DNA from: Nothopassalora personata
Taxonomy: Eukaryota > Ascomycota > Dothideomycetes > Mycosphaerellales > Mycosphaerellaceae
Length of the DNA: 64,000 nucleotides
Assembly: GCA_033816765.1 (NCBI GenBank)
Contig: CM066293.1
Location: forward strand, 3,906,001-3,970,000
Direction of reading: 5' to 3'
Of this stretch, positions 11,754 through 21,900 are shown piece after piece. Under the pieces are notes generated by a model. The model had not been told where the DNA came from and made no database searches. It saw nothing but the letters and a program-made list of their open reading frames with translations. Position 1 is the stretch's first letter. Each line of letters begins with the position of its first letter. Made by a program: the position numbers and the translations under genes.

Positions 11754-11946
11754 CTCACTGTTCAATATCACTGTTTGGAATACACCACAACCCAACCTCT
11801 GCCTCATTGTTTCTTGAGCCCTTGTAAGGTCAAGACACTACTGCTTCATCACTCTCCCTCAAACTTCCCATCGGCCCGAGAACAAACCCGATTGAGCTTG
11901 TCTTCTTGACTTGTGATATCATTAGGTTATACCAAACCTAACAGCT

Positions 11947-11955
11947 TTGAACGCC
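11947..11955 (+). promoter_or_regulatory. putative self-priming primer-binding site
   Basis: Three bases after the LTR end lies TTGAACGCC. It does not begin with the TGG expected of a tRNA-CCA primer site, but it is fully complementary to GGCGTTCAA inside the LTR. This matches the self-priming arrangement of Tf1 and several fungal gypsy elements. Inference from complementarity only. Confidence 0.5.
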
Positions 11956-11962
11956 CTCTACG

Positions 11963-14257
11963 ATGGGAGACCGACAGAGTGAACGGGGAACACCCGCCCC
12001 CAGTGAAGCAGGCAGAGCCCGACGACCTCAGACCGCAAACGATGCTATCAATGCCTTGGCTACTCATACAGGCAACGACACCCTCAAGGTTGGCAAGCCA
12101 GAATTCTACTATGGCGATCGAGACAAGTTCGACACTTGGGTTGCTCAGATGGATATGTACTTCTTGTTCAACTCCATGGCTGAGAACCTCAAGCCTGTTT
12201 TTGCCACTACCTTCCTGAGAGGACGAGCACAGCATTGGGTCAAACCCTTCCTTAGGACCTACCTGGACAGCAACGGCAACGACAACGCTAACGGGATCTT
12301 TACGTCTTACGGTCATCTCAAGAGCGCGATGAAGAGCGTCTTTGGCATCTCGAACGAGGTTGCTACTGCTGTACGCGTCATCCAACATCTGACCCAGAAG
12401 ACATCCACTGCCGACTACGCTGCCAAATTCCAGGAGTACGCCCAGCTTACTGATTGGGACGACGAAGCACTTCAAGTCATGTACCGGAGAGGATTGAAGG
12501 AGCATGTCAAGGATGAGTTAATGAGGGACGGTCGAAGGATCGATGACCTGGGATCTCTGGTCAAGGTCACGATCGATCTTGACGACAGACTCTACGAGAG
12601 AGCTCTAGAGCGACGATACGACTCCAAAGTATCCGGAAGAGCCGGATTTACCCCAGGCTACGACAATCGTAACAAGGGCTTTAACGACAACTACAGTAAG
12701 CCCAGAAACAAGCCATACTACGGACCACAGCCAATGGAGCTCGACGTCACCGAAAGGGGTCGCAAGATCAGGAACAGCAAGGGGAACAGAAGACCCCCGA
12801 GTTCAGGAAAGGAAACACGAACCTGCTATGGATGTGGCAAACCTGGCCACCTAGCAAGGGACTGTCGCGGTAAGAATATGGTGCGCCGCGAACAGTTCAA
12901 CACGATGCAACGACGAACTAGTAAACTTGAGAGCAGTGTCGGGTCTCCAGAAGACACCGACTATACTCAAGGAGTGGAGGAGAGAGCTAGCGAAGGAAGC
13001 ACAGAGCCTCTCCTGGACCCCTCACAGGGACGAGGAGGATACCATGGGCAACAGATGACGGTCATTTCATCTGAATTGCGAAACCAACCACAACAGTTCA
13101 ACATGATGACACGAGGTCACACCAATTCCCCACGAGGACCTATACGAATGATCTTTCCAGACCACCCGGATGCGCAAGGAACCTGGGAACAACTCACTAC
13201 AGTAGTGAGGGAACGATTCCCAGAACACGCGCGACAACGACAAGCGTGGCTCGACATTACACATAAGATCCTACAGGTCATAGAGGACTTCCCCAACGTA
13301 ACGGAAGAACCCTACAGAAGTCAACGACGCGAACTCCTGACGTTCTATGAAGGAGCCCGCCAAGAAGTCCTACGACTGGACCGAACAAGGGAATTTGGAA
13401 TGATGACAAGAAGAGTCGACTACGAGATCGAATCCGAATCTCGAAATGGTCACGGAAGCCTTCATTGGCGATTCTGTTACCAAGACTCGTGTCAGGTTCA
13501 CTACTCCGCCAAGTTAGGAGCAGGGTATTGGCCTCAGCAGCCGCGAGGAACCCTGGGAGCGCAACACAGGCAGGATGCCAAGCTCCAGGAAGTGGACGTC
13601 GACGAATCCTGCTTCGACGACGAGGACAAGGAAAACCAGGACCCAGGATGGAACGGATCGTGGTCACCCGAACCACAGGAAGAAAGTCAAGAAACCACCG
13701 GGCTGGACAACATCCAAGAAGAACAGGATCCGGAAGAATCAAGCGACGAAGATTCCTCCGAAGGAGAAGAGAGCGACACCGACGACGACAACGAAGTCCA
13801 AACGTTTACTATGGACGCACCAAAAATGATCTTCGAATTACTCGTACATGTAATTCGGAGAAGCGAAGAAGTCTTCCCAAAGATACAGCGACGACGCTAC
13901 CTGCACCCAGAACAGTTCGATCTAATGCTCGACACGATGCGAGGGATGGTCTGGAGACACCCCATCGTGGAACACGACAACGATAGCGCCAAGATCGTAC
14001 AGGAGCGACCACCCATTGGAAGCAAGATGACCGCATTTGGATACATCACGCCGTCAGGAATAACGATCACGAATGAACTCAGGAAGTCAGTTCAGCACGT
14101 GAAAGCACTCTACTCAGAAACGCAGAAGATCCAGGAACGCAACAACAGAGAAGCATGGAGACCAGGAGCTTCGCTACAGGTTCAAGCCGAAGCCTTGCGA
14201 CACGAAATGCAACGTTCTACCCACGCATCGGGAAAAGGATCGACTCCCCAGGAATGA
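11963..14257 (+). CDS. gag: Gy1 Gag (capsid/nucleocapsid), 764 aa
   Basis: Structural protein that packages the element RNA in cytoplasmic particles. The ATG at 11,963 begins 20 bp after the LTR. Residues about 60-190 form a retrotransposon-gag type capsid region (DTWVAQMDMYFLFN, ending in a basic RYDSK). A CCHC zinc knuckle, CYGCGKPGHLARDC, spans C288-x2-C291-x4-H296-x4-C301. The long tail (300-764) is unusual in length; it includes an acidic stretch DEDSSEGEESDTDDDNE and Gln/Arg-rich helical parts. The last 103 nt overlap pol in the -1 frame and hold the slippery site GGGAAAA. A RIPped relative at 51,164-53,665 lacks about 300 bp of this tail. Confidence 0.9.
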   Translation: MGDRQSERGTPAPSEAGRARRPQTANDAINALATHTGNDTLKVGKPEFYYGDRDKFDTWVAQMDMYFLFNSMAENLKPVFATTFLRGRAQHWVKPFLRTYLDSNGNDNANGIFTSYGHLKSAMKSVFGISNEVATAVRVIQHLTQKTSTADYAAKFQEYAQLTDWDDEALQVMYRRGLKEHVKDELMRDGRRIDDLGSLVKVTIDLDDRLYERALERRYDSKVSGRAGFTPGYDNRNKGFNDNYSKPRNKPYYGPQPMELDVTERGRKIRNSKGNRRPPSSGKETRTCYGCGKPGHLARDCRGKNMVRREQFNTMQRRTSKLESSVGSPEDTDYTQGVEERASEGSTEPLLDPSQGRGGYHGQQMTVISSELRNQPQQFNMMTRGHTNSPRGPIRMIFPDHPDAQGTWEQLTTVVRERFPEHARQRQAWLDITHKILQVIEDFPNVTEEPYRSQRRELLTFYEGARQEVLRLDRTREFGMMTRRVDYEIESESRNGHGSLHWRFCYQDSCQVHYSAKLGAGYWPQQPRGTLGAQHRQDAKLQEVDVDESCFDDEDKENQDPGWNGSWSPEPQEESQETTGLDNIQEEQDPEESSDEDSSEGEESDTDDDNEVQTFTMDAPKMIFELLVHVIRRSEEVFPKIQRRRYLHPEQFDLMLDTMRGMVWRHPIVEHDNDSAKIVQERPPIGSKMTAFGYITPSGITITNELRKSVQHVKALYSETQKIQERNNREAWRPGASLQVQAEALRHEMQRSTHASGKGSTPQE

Positions 14258-16515
14258 GCGACCAAAGGGAGTTATGCAACACTACACAGGCTCAAGCATC
14301 AACAACAGTGTTTCGAACGAAGATTATCGTCAACGGGCAACGGACATATGCCATAATAGATTCCGGAGCGAGCGGGAACTTTGCCTCCGAATCATTTGTC
14401 AAACGACACGGATTAGCTACCCGAAGAAAGGAAGAGGGGTATGAATTGATCGCGGTAGACGGATCATCCTTACCCAGTGTGGAGCGCGAGACGATACCGC
14501 TGCCACTTGCAATCCAACAGCACCACGAGGAAATCACCTTGGATGTTACTGACATGGCCAGTCATGACATCGTACTTGGGATGCCTTGGTTGAGAAAGCA
14601 CAACCCAGTAATCGACTGGAGAAGAGGAGTACTCAGGTTTGAACAATGCGATTGCGTTATCGACATTGAACCTACGCAGCGGCAGCGTTCGCTGGTAGAT
14701 GAGGTAAGACAGCTAAATAGGATACAGCTTGCACCGACTAGAAGGACAGAAGAACCACCTTCGACTGGGATAGACACCGACTTGGGGCAGTTGGGTCATG
14801 ACATCACCGGAACGGATGGAAGTAACGCACCATCGAAGAATACCAACATTTCGGAGTTGGATATTCCCAAAGAATATCGCAAGTGGTCGCGACTCTTTGA
14901 AGAGGAAAGAGGCAGGGACGCCTTACCTAAACACGCACCATGGGATCATAAGATAAACATTCAGCCAGGAAAAGAGCCTCCATGGGGACCCCTATATCAA
15001 ATGTCCGAAAAAGAGCTCCAGACCTTACGGGAATGGCTGAAGGAGAAGCTAGCGAAAGGTTGGATACAGCGGTCCACCTCAAGCGCAGGCGCTCCATGCA
15101 TGTTCGTTCCAAAACCAAACGGGAAACTACGACTCGTACAAGACTACCGGAAGTTGAACGAGATCACGATCAAAAACCGATATCCGCTACCGAACATCGA
15201 AGAAGCACAGGACAGATTAACCGGATCAGACTGGTACACCAAGATCGACCTACGAGATGCCTTCTACGCTATACGAATGGCGGAAGGAGAAGAATGGAAA
15301 ACCGCTTTCAGAACACGATACGGACTATACGAGTTTAAGGTCATGCCAATGGGATTGACCAACGCACCCGCATCCTGCCAGGACCTTGTCAACGAAACAC
15401 TTAGAGACCTACTCGACGTATGCGTCATCGCATATATGGACGACATACTGGTCTATACCAAAGGATCCCTCCAGGAGCACATCAAGCAAGTCCAGGACGT
15501 ATTTGAACGGCTCACCGGAGCAGGGTTCAAGACAGCACCAGAGAAATGCGAGTTCCACAGGAAAGAAGTCAAATTCTTGGGCTTCATCATCAGCACCACG
15601 GGGATCGCGATCGACCCTGCAAAGACACAATCGATCAGAGAATGGCCAGAACCAAAGTCAGTCAAGGACGTACAATCGTTCCTTGGACTAGCCAACTACA
15701 ACCGGAAATTCATCAAGGACTATTCGAAAACAGCAGCACCAATGACGATGCTTACGAGGAAAGACGTCAACTGGAAATGGGGAAAGGAACAATCTGACGC
15801 GTTCCAACGACTTAAGGAGCAATGCGTGTCAGCCCCCACGCTTCGACTATTCGATGGTAGCAAGGAAGTCCACATCGAGACCGACGCGTCCGATATGGCA
15901 ATAGGCGCATGTCTAACACAGACACACGATGGGAAGCGACACCCAGTAGCCTATTACTCCCGAAAAATGACCACGGCGGAACAGAACTACGACATCCATG
16001 ACAAGGAACTTCTAGCCATAGTTGCTGCCATGCAACATTGGAGAGTATACGTCGAAGGACCACCAAAGTTAACGATTCTATCAGACCACAAGAATCTCAC
16101 ATACTTTACGACAACAAAGGAACTTACCCGAAGGCAAGCCCGCTGGTCGGAGCTGCTGGGACAGTACAAGTTCGAGATCAAATATACTCCAGGGACAGAG
16201 AACGGCCGCGCCGACGCGCTGAGCCGAAGAAGCGACTACATGGAAGCAAAAGAACCAGTGCAACACAAGATACTCAAGACAAACCCCGACGGAAGTCTTA
16301 GTGCCAACACGAAAGAGTTCAACAACATCGTGCGGATACTACGCGACACAGAAGAACAATTCCCAATATCGCAAGGGAAATACCAAGTGCCAAAGGACCG
16401 AGAGGAAGAATGTATACGACAACATCACGACGATCCGCTGTACGGACACCCTGGAACAACGAAAACAGTGGACCTCATACAACGCAGCTTCTCATTTCCA
16501 CAGATGAGACAAAAG
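14155..16515 (+). CDS. pol: Gy1 Pol part 1: protease, reverse transcriptase, RNase H
   Basis: Continues from Gag by -1 frameshifting; the ATG at 14,155 is not needed. Numbered from 14,155: aspartyl protease with active site IDSGASGNF at residues 68-76 and LGMPWL near 140; reverse transcriptase about 270-450 with LVQDYRKLN, IDLRDAFYAIRM and the catalytic box YMDD at 427-430; RNase H about 570-690 with ETDASDMAIGACL, DKELLAI and SDHKNL; then the first half of the integrase HHCC finger (H and H of IRQHHDDPLYGHPG). In this copy the frame then runs into about 60 nonsense codons ending at 16,695; the true continuation is in the next frame. Confidence 0.92.
14230..14272 (+). promoter_or_regulatory. 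-1 ribosomal frameshift signal between gag and pol
   Basis: In the gag frame the codons TCG GGA AAA GGA contain the heptamer G GGA AAA (14,230-14,236), a canonical X XXY YYZ slippery site. After a 6-nt spacer, ACTCCC (14,243-14,248) can pair with GGGAGT (14,267-14,272) as a hairpin. Slipping back one base continues directly into the protease/RT frame. All three classical elements (heptamer, spacer, stem) are present; efficiency is unknown. Confidence 0.75.
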
Positions 16516-17726
16516 TGCTACGCTACGTCAAACGCTGTGTACACTGTCAACAGAACAAGGCTGCCCGACATGCAAAATACGGTCACCTTCAATTCAGGAC
16601 TCCTCCTACGAAACCATGGGACGAAGTCACGATGGATTTCATCACCAAACTCCCCATCTCACGGGATCAAGTCACCGAACAACCCTACGACATGATACTG
16701 GTCATGGTTGACAGACTTACAAAGTATACACACTTCATCGCAGCATCAGAGACATACACTGCAGAACAGCTCGGATACTTGATACTGGACAGGTTGATCC
16801 GATACCATGGATTCCCAGAAGTTTTCATCACGGACAGAGACAAGCTGTTCACTTCCAATTACTGGAAAACACTCATGGGAACAATCGGCATCAAACATAA
16901 ACTGTCAACAGCCTACCATCCGGAGACCGACGGACAAACGGAAAGAGCAAATCAAACCTTGGAACAATATCTACGGCACTACATCAACCATACACAAGAC
17001 AATTGGGTTTCACTGCTGCCAATGGCACAGATTGCACTGAACAACCACAAATCAGAGACAACTTCTACGACGCCATTCTATGCGAACTTTGGAAAGGATC
17101 CTAACCTGTTTGGAGAACCTGGATTCCACCCACAGGCCGAAAGAGCAATCGTGACGACGGATACTCTTAAGGAAGTGCACAAAGAAGCGCAAAAAGCGAT
17201 CACGGATGCACAACATAAACTGTCTCACCAACGACAAGATGGCAGAAAAATGGCGCCTCTGCTTAAAGAGGGGGATAAGGTCTATCTCCTCACAAAAAAC
17301 TTGAAAACAAGGAGACAGACCAAGAAGCTGGATCATGTCAAGGTCGGACCATTTTTCATTGACAGAATCGTCGGACCAGTCAACTACCGCCTACGCCTAC
17401 CACCCGACGCAAAGATCCACCCAGTCTTCCATGTTTCCAGGCTGGAACCCGCGGACGCCGAAACACCTTGCCAAGAGAACTTCCATTTCGAGCCGGAAGC
17501 AGAGAACGAATTCGAAGTCGAAAAAATCCTGAACAAGAAAGGTCAGCGATACCTTGTCAAGTGGAAAGGATACGACGAATCAGAAAATACCTGGGAACCG
17601 AGAGAGAACCTCAAGAATTGCCGGGTGCTCCTGATGGAGTACCTCCGACACCAGAAGAAACCCGGAGCGAAGAAGGACCGTACAACCAGAAATCCGACGA
17701 CACGTCGTATCCCTGATCGACCATGA
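16510..17726 (+). CDS. pol: Gy1 Pol part 2: integrase with chromodomain (frame-broken from part 1)
   Basis: An open frame extends upstream to 16,410, but meaningful sequence starts near 16,510 with KVLRYVKRCVHCQQNK, the CxxC half of the integrase zinc finger. The DDE core follows: D in PWDEVTMDFITK, D in FITDRDKLF and E in ETDGQTERANQTLEQYL, a DD35E spacing. A basic region and a C-terminal chromodomain come next (FEVEKILNKKGQRYLVKWKGYD, WEPRENL), which in chromoviruses directs integration to heterochromatin marks. The join to part 1 needs -1 at ACAAAAG, which is not a canonical slippery heptamer in this frame. A 1-nt deletion in the A-run is the simplest explanation. Confidence 0.9.
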
Positions 17727-18171
17727 GCCCCCAGGTGTTAGGAGACAGGTGAAAGTCCAGCGACTCCTGCTGCTCCAGCTCCGACAAGGCTGCGGACTCC
17801 ACAGCAATGGCCTCGTCGGCTCTCTGATCCACGAGCTCCATTTGCTTCCGAAGCCGCTCCTCCTTTGCGTATGCAGTGTTCAGAGTCTCCCGAGCACGCT
17901 CTTGAGCCTCGCGGGCCTCCTTAATCTGCCTCTCCAACTTCTTCTTCTCACCGATCAGACGATCGAACTCGGAACGCGACACCTTCACGTCACAACGAAC
18001 GTTGCGACGCACACACTCGTTGCACCGCCCCGACGACACGTGTACCTTGCACACGCGCGAATGCGCTCGACAGTTGGAACAAGACCGAACCATTATCTCT
18101 CCAAAACTTTCGATCGTTTCTGCTAACTTGAGGCGACGAGAGGTGCTGGATGAAGATGACACCTTTGGCAT
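17611..18171 (-). CDS. antisense Zn2Cys6-like coiled-coil protein within Gy1, 186 aa
   Basis: An intact ORF on the strand opposite to gag-pol, between pol and the 3' LTR; its last 116 nt overlap the 3' end of pol. Residues 1-28 are Ser/basic. Six cysteines follow at C31-x2-C34-x6-C41-x8-C50-x2-C53-x6-C60, the spacing of a fungal Zn(II)2Cys6 cluster, with VRRNVRCDV at its end. Residues about 66-150 are charged and heptad-like, predicted coiled coil. The tail is Gly/Ser-rich. A decayed homologue lies at 54,200-54,696. Zn2Cys6 plus coiled coil is the layout of Gal4-type DNA-binding domains, so a regulatory role is possible, but no function is shown. Start: first ATG of the ORF; its promoter would be next to the 3' LTR. 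Confidence 0.7.
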   Translation of the reverse strand: MPKVSSSSSTSRRLKLAETIESFGEIMVRSCSNCRAHSRVCKVHVSSGRCNECVRRNVRCDVKVSRSEFDRLIGEKKKLERQIKEAREAQERARETLNTAYAKEERLRKQMELVDQRADEAIAVESAALSELEQQESLDFHLSPNTWGLMVDQGYDVSSDFWLYGPSSLRVSSGVGGTPSGAPGNS

Positions 18172-18246
18172 GATGAGAACATGGACAAAGAAACGACGAC
18201 GGCCGAGGCAACAGAGTTATGACCTCAGCTCGTGGCGAGCTAGGCT

Positions 18247-18259
18247 AAGAGGGGGATGG
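18247..18259 (+). other. Gy1 polypurine tract
   Basis: AAGAGGGGGATGG abuts the 3' LTR, the expected primer site for plus-strand DNA synthesis. The RIPped relatives have GAAGGGGATAG at the same place (54,741-54,751). Confidence 0.8.
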
Positions 18260-18785
18260 TGTTACGGATCGGATTGGGCCTGCAACCGCAAGCCAATCAG
18301 ATACCTCACAGTTAAGCGGGCGCAGCCGCTGCAAAGTGTGTTACGGATCGGATTGGGCCTGCAACCGCAAGCCAATCAGATACCTCACAGTTAAGCGGGC
18401 GCAGCCGCTGCAAAGTGCTCTGCTGATCTGCTTGATCTGTCGAACAGATCAACAGATCAGAGCAGAGTACGACGCGAGACGATCTGCTGCTCTGTTTGAT
18501 CTGTCGAACAGATCAACGGATCAAACAGATCAAGACTATGAATCTCCTTTGTATTTAGGAGCGCTGAGAATCCCTTATGGCTTCGAGGCGTTCAACTCAC
18601 TGTTCAATATCACTGTTTGGAATACACCACAACCCAACCTCTGCCTCATTGTTTCTTGAGCCCTTGTAAGGTCAAGACACTACTGCTTCATCACTCTCCC
18701 TCAAACTTCCCATCGGCCCGAGAACAAACCCGATTGAGCTTGTCTTCTTGACTTGTGATATCATTAGGTTATACCAAACCTAACA
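18260..18785 (+). repeat. Gy1 3' LTR (526 bp)
   Basis: Same length as the 5' LTR and, by eye, the same sequence, including the 79-bp duplication. It is followed by CCTAG at 18,786-18,790. Confidence 0.95.
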
Positions 18786-18814
18786 CCTAGCTAATTCGAA
18801 TAGATCGAACTTAA

Positions 18815-18976
18815 TGTTACGGGTAAACGACGTATATACTAAAGTTCTATAAAGTTTGTAATAAGTTCGATATAGAAGAAAGGGGAAGTTATACGCTATC
18901 CGAAGAAAAGGTATCGGAAAGTAATCCGAACGTATAGGCGTAGCCTATGCTAAGAAATAGGGGCCCGCCCCTTATA
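18815..18976 (-). repeat. Gy2 5' LTR (162 bp)
   Basis: Begins TGTTACGG and ends CCTTATA on the plus strand. It pairs with 5,276-5,437 and is followed by the CCTCC duplication at 18,977-18,981. Confidence 0.85.
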
Positions 18977-18981
18977 CCTCC

Positions 18982-21900
18982 TAACGCTTCTAGGCGTACG
19001 TAATGTTAGGTCGCCGCGTCCGTACCCGAACGACGACGGGATAGCGGATATAGTTCTACTATATAAAGACGGCGCTTATAGACGGAGGTAGGGTAGCGCT
19101 TAGATACACGAACTACGTATTAATCGTACGGAGCTCCTATAGTTTCGTAAAGGCCTAGCGGCGGTAGTTAAGGGCGGTAATAGTAAGGTAATACTCGTCG
19201 ATAATAATACGATTAAGGAGGAGGCGATTATTAAGCCCGTAGGCGTATAAAAGGAAGTCCGTACTACCCGCCGCTTCTATACTAACGAGCACGACCGAAG
19301 CGTGTTAGGTAACGCTAGGTACCTAGACTATAAAGGGAATAGACGCCTCTTAGAGGCGACGTACTATATCGCCTCGGAGGGCGACGAGAGGTAGTACGAC
19401 GATAGTAGACCGGTACCTAGGGAAGGTAGCTAGGAGTATAAAGAGTAGGCTCTTACCGCTACCTATAGGGAGGACCGCGATTACTTCGGGTATACCCTCG
19501 ACGATATAGGATAAGGCGTTCTACTACTCGATCGACTTCTACTCGAAGTAATCGGACTTAACGAGCTAACGAGTATACGTTATAATTATCTAGGGGGAGT
19601 AGACTATCTACTACCGAGAACCCGTACGCTCTAGACGGTCGACGATAGTATCCTATACGGTAGGGGTAGCTCCTACGTAATAACGCGCGATACTATCGAC
19701 CTACTAGAACCGTTACTAGAGCTAGGATACCTATAGGCTATTATAAAGAAGAGCGTCCTAGGCCCTACCTACCGGGCTACGGTACGCGTTCGTATACGCG
19801 ACGTTCGAGACGTAGAGGGAATAGTTACACTACTTCGTTATAACGGTAATAGCTTCGTCGGCGCCGTTACCGTCGTTATCGTCTACCTCGTCGTACTATA
19901 GGAAGAGATATTAGTAATACTAGGCGAATTTTATCTTTATAATAGCGATAGTAAGCTATCGCTAATTCTATACGTAGAGCCGCGGTACGCGAGCTAGGGC
20001 ACACGCCTCCTCTATCTACTAGCTAAGCGTACTTAGAGGCTATACTTTACTCCGATTCTACTATAGAAAGTAAGAGGGCGGCTCTCTATAGAGGACGCTC
20101 GTAAACGGTACTACGTACGCGATGTAATTTAATAGCATTACGCTAACGGCGGGCCTATAGCCGTAGATAGTATTAGTCCCTCGACCTTATATATTCTACT
20201 ATTTCCGGTACGTACTATAGGATACTACCTAACCGTCGCGGACGACGAGGTATCGATACTATTCCGAGTTCTACTACGTAGTTGCTAAGAACTCGGTTTC
20301 GCGAAGCGGCTACCCGGTAGTTATATAGATAAGGACGGCTAGTAGGCGAAGGAAGGCCTATATAGAATACTAGTAGGCGGCTACTACGTTCGGTCGCTAC
20401 TACTACTCTCGTAGATTAAAGAAGGTCCTTTAGACCTCTAGGTTCCTACGAGCGATCTAAACGAGGTAAACGCGCGTAGGATCGAGAGTCGGCGCGTTCG
20501 CGGGAGCGCTTATAAAAGACTAACTATCTAGGATATTACTCGGGTTATCGACGATATCCTACGGGCGGAGAGATATATACGGTAGGCCGAGGAGGAGCTC
20601 GTAGGTAAGGAGATACTAATAGCGAGTAAATAGAGAAGCGATAAGGGAGGATATATAACTAAGCTTAAGTAGCGTATTACGGTAGAGTAAGGTGTCCTAG
20701 GTAGTATTCTAGGTAACCTCGTTAGAGGATACCGTAGTTAGCGCTACCTTCTTTAGGTATAGGCGCTAGCGGAGTATCTTAGTAATCGCGGTCTATACTT
20801 CCTATACGTGCTCTTTAAACATCGACTTAATATATACTAACGCGTCGGTCCTAGTCTCGAGCTTACGGTCTAGTAACTATTAGAGGAACCTAAGCTAGGT
20901 AGTAAATACTATAGAGGATAGGTAGTAGCTAAAGGCGCCGGGCTCTATCTACGAACCCGTACTATAACCGAGAGCGAACATAGATAAGAAGCTAACAAGC
21001 GGAGAGGTAAACGGGCGTGTTCTAAAGTCGTCGGTAACGAGAAGTATATAGAACTATAACGCGAGCCGTAGGAGCGGTAGACGTAATATACTATTCTCCC
21101 CGAGGTCGTCGATAGTAGTATACTCGGCCGCCTTAACTAGGGCATACTATATAGTAACCTACTTATCGGTAGCGCGGACGATAGAAAGAGGTCCCTAGCT
21201 ATCGGCTACACTCCCGAAGCTATACTAGTTAGGGAGTATAAGGACACGGGCGAAGTAATAGATCGCCCTTAAGGCGTGCTCGATATAGCCCGTTAACGTC
21301 GCCGGCGTAACTCGGCCTATAAATAAGCGGGCGTAGGCGCTAGTCGGACCTTAAAACCGATTCGAACGAAATAAATAGAGGCTCTACTACCGTGCCGGTA
21401 TAAGTACTATCTCCTTCGGATTAATACACTACTACTACATAGCTCGAAGGGCTACGCCGAGGGCTTTAGTAATAGTCTAGAGAATAGGCTCGTCCTCCTC
21501 GTTTAGTATCGACACGGCGGCGTAGATGTCCTCTTTAGGTACACCCTTAAGGTACTAGTCGATCCCGAGCTACTAGAGCTATAGTACGGTAGTCGATTAA
21601 TGCTCTAAGAAGTCGGGTACGAGGGACTCTATCCGCGGAATAGCTACGAATAGCTAGTACGTAGCAGTGCTCTACTACGAAAAGAACGAGTCGTCCTAGC
21701 TAGGCGTCGAGGTTTCGTAAACGACCTCGGTCGCACTACGCTCTACTTTAGTATACCGTTTCTACTAGGCGCATCGGAAGAGCTACTATACTATAGGGAT
21801 ATGCTTCTATAGAGCGTTCGGTATATCCTTCGTTTAACGCCTCTTATCGCTACCCCGACCCTAGGGGTTCTTCTATATATACGTACGCTTATAATGCTCT

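Larger units (their letters stand above)
11418..11943 (+). repeat. Gy1 5' LTR (526 bp)
   Basis: Starts TGTTACGG and ends CCTAACA. It begins with two copies of a 79-bp unit (11,418-11,496 and 11,497-11,575), followed by strong hairpin-forming blocks at about 11,577-11,625 and 11,638-11,692, built on GATCTG/CAGATC. A TATA-like TATTTA lies at 11,710-11,715. A 107-codon ORF in the LTR occurs in all three LTR copies but is probably fortuitous. Confidence 0.95.
11418..18785 (+). mobile_element. Gy1: recent, un-RIPped Ty3/gypsy retrotransposon
   Basis: A 7,368-bp element with two 526-bp LTRs (11,418-11,943 and 18,260-18,785) in which I saw no difference by eye, TG...CA ends, and a perfect CCTAG duplication. 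Gene order is gag, protease-RT-RNase H, integrase-chromodomain, with an antisense ORF before the 3' LTR. CA and TG are at normal levels, in sharp contrast to the RIPped Gy2 around it, so insertion followed RIP of the host. The C-terminal chromodomain places it among chromoviruses. One frame break in pol (about 16,510) probably makes this copy defective on its own. Confidence 0.95.
5276..18976 (-). mobile_element. Gy2: RIPped Ty3/gypsy element hosting nested insertions
   Basis: A minus-strand LTR retrotransposon bounded by 162-bp LTRs and a 5-bp duplication CCTCC. Without the nested Gy1 (7,368 bp plus one 5-bp duplication) and the 295-bp island it is about 6.0 kb, normal for Ty3/gypsy. From the 5' (right) end inward, gag, protease, RT, RNase H and integrase can be read through RIP stops. 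Only about 24 bp separate the 5' LTR from the Gy1 insertion point, so Gy1 landed in the leader or start of gag. Heavily CA/TG-depleted, hence old and defective. Confidence 0.85.

Noticed and set aside
11494..11817. 107-codon ORF repeated in three LTR copies (also 18,336-18,659 and 35,720-36,043)
   Set aside because: It lies across the U3 repeat and hairpins of the LTR, has no motif, and is the same only because the LTRs are the same.
11927..12505. 192-codon ORF antisense to gag
   Set aside because: Overlaps the well-supported Gag domain, has no motif, and no decayed homologue is recognisable in the relics.
16410..16515. upstream start of the integrase ORF at 16,410
   Set aside because: The stretch 16,410-16,505 overlaps the correct frame of part 1 and reads as nonsense until KVLRYVKRC.
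16500..16520. programmed -1 frameshift between the two pol parts
   Set aside because: ACAAAAG does not fit X XXY YYZ in the reading frame; a 1-nt deletion is simpler, though not proven.
19400..20300. long fairly open plus-strand frame over the RecQ relic
   Set aside because: The minus strand holds Walker A, DExH and SAT motifs; the plus frame is their mirror, open because RIP stops fall on the coding strand.
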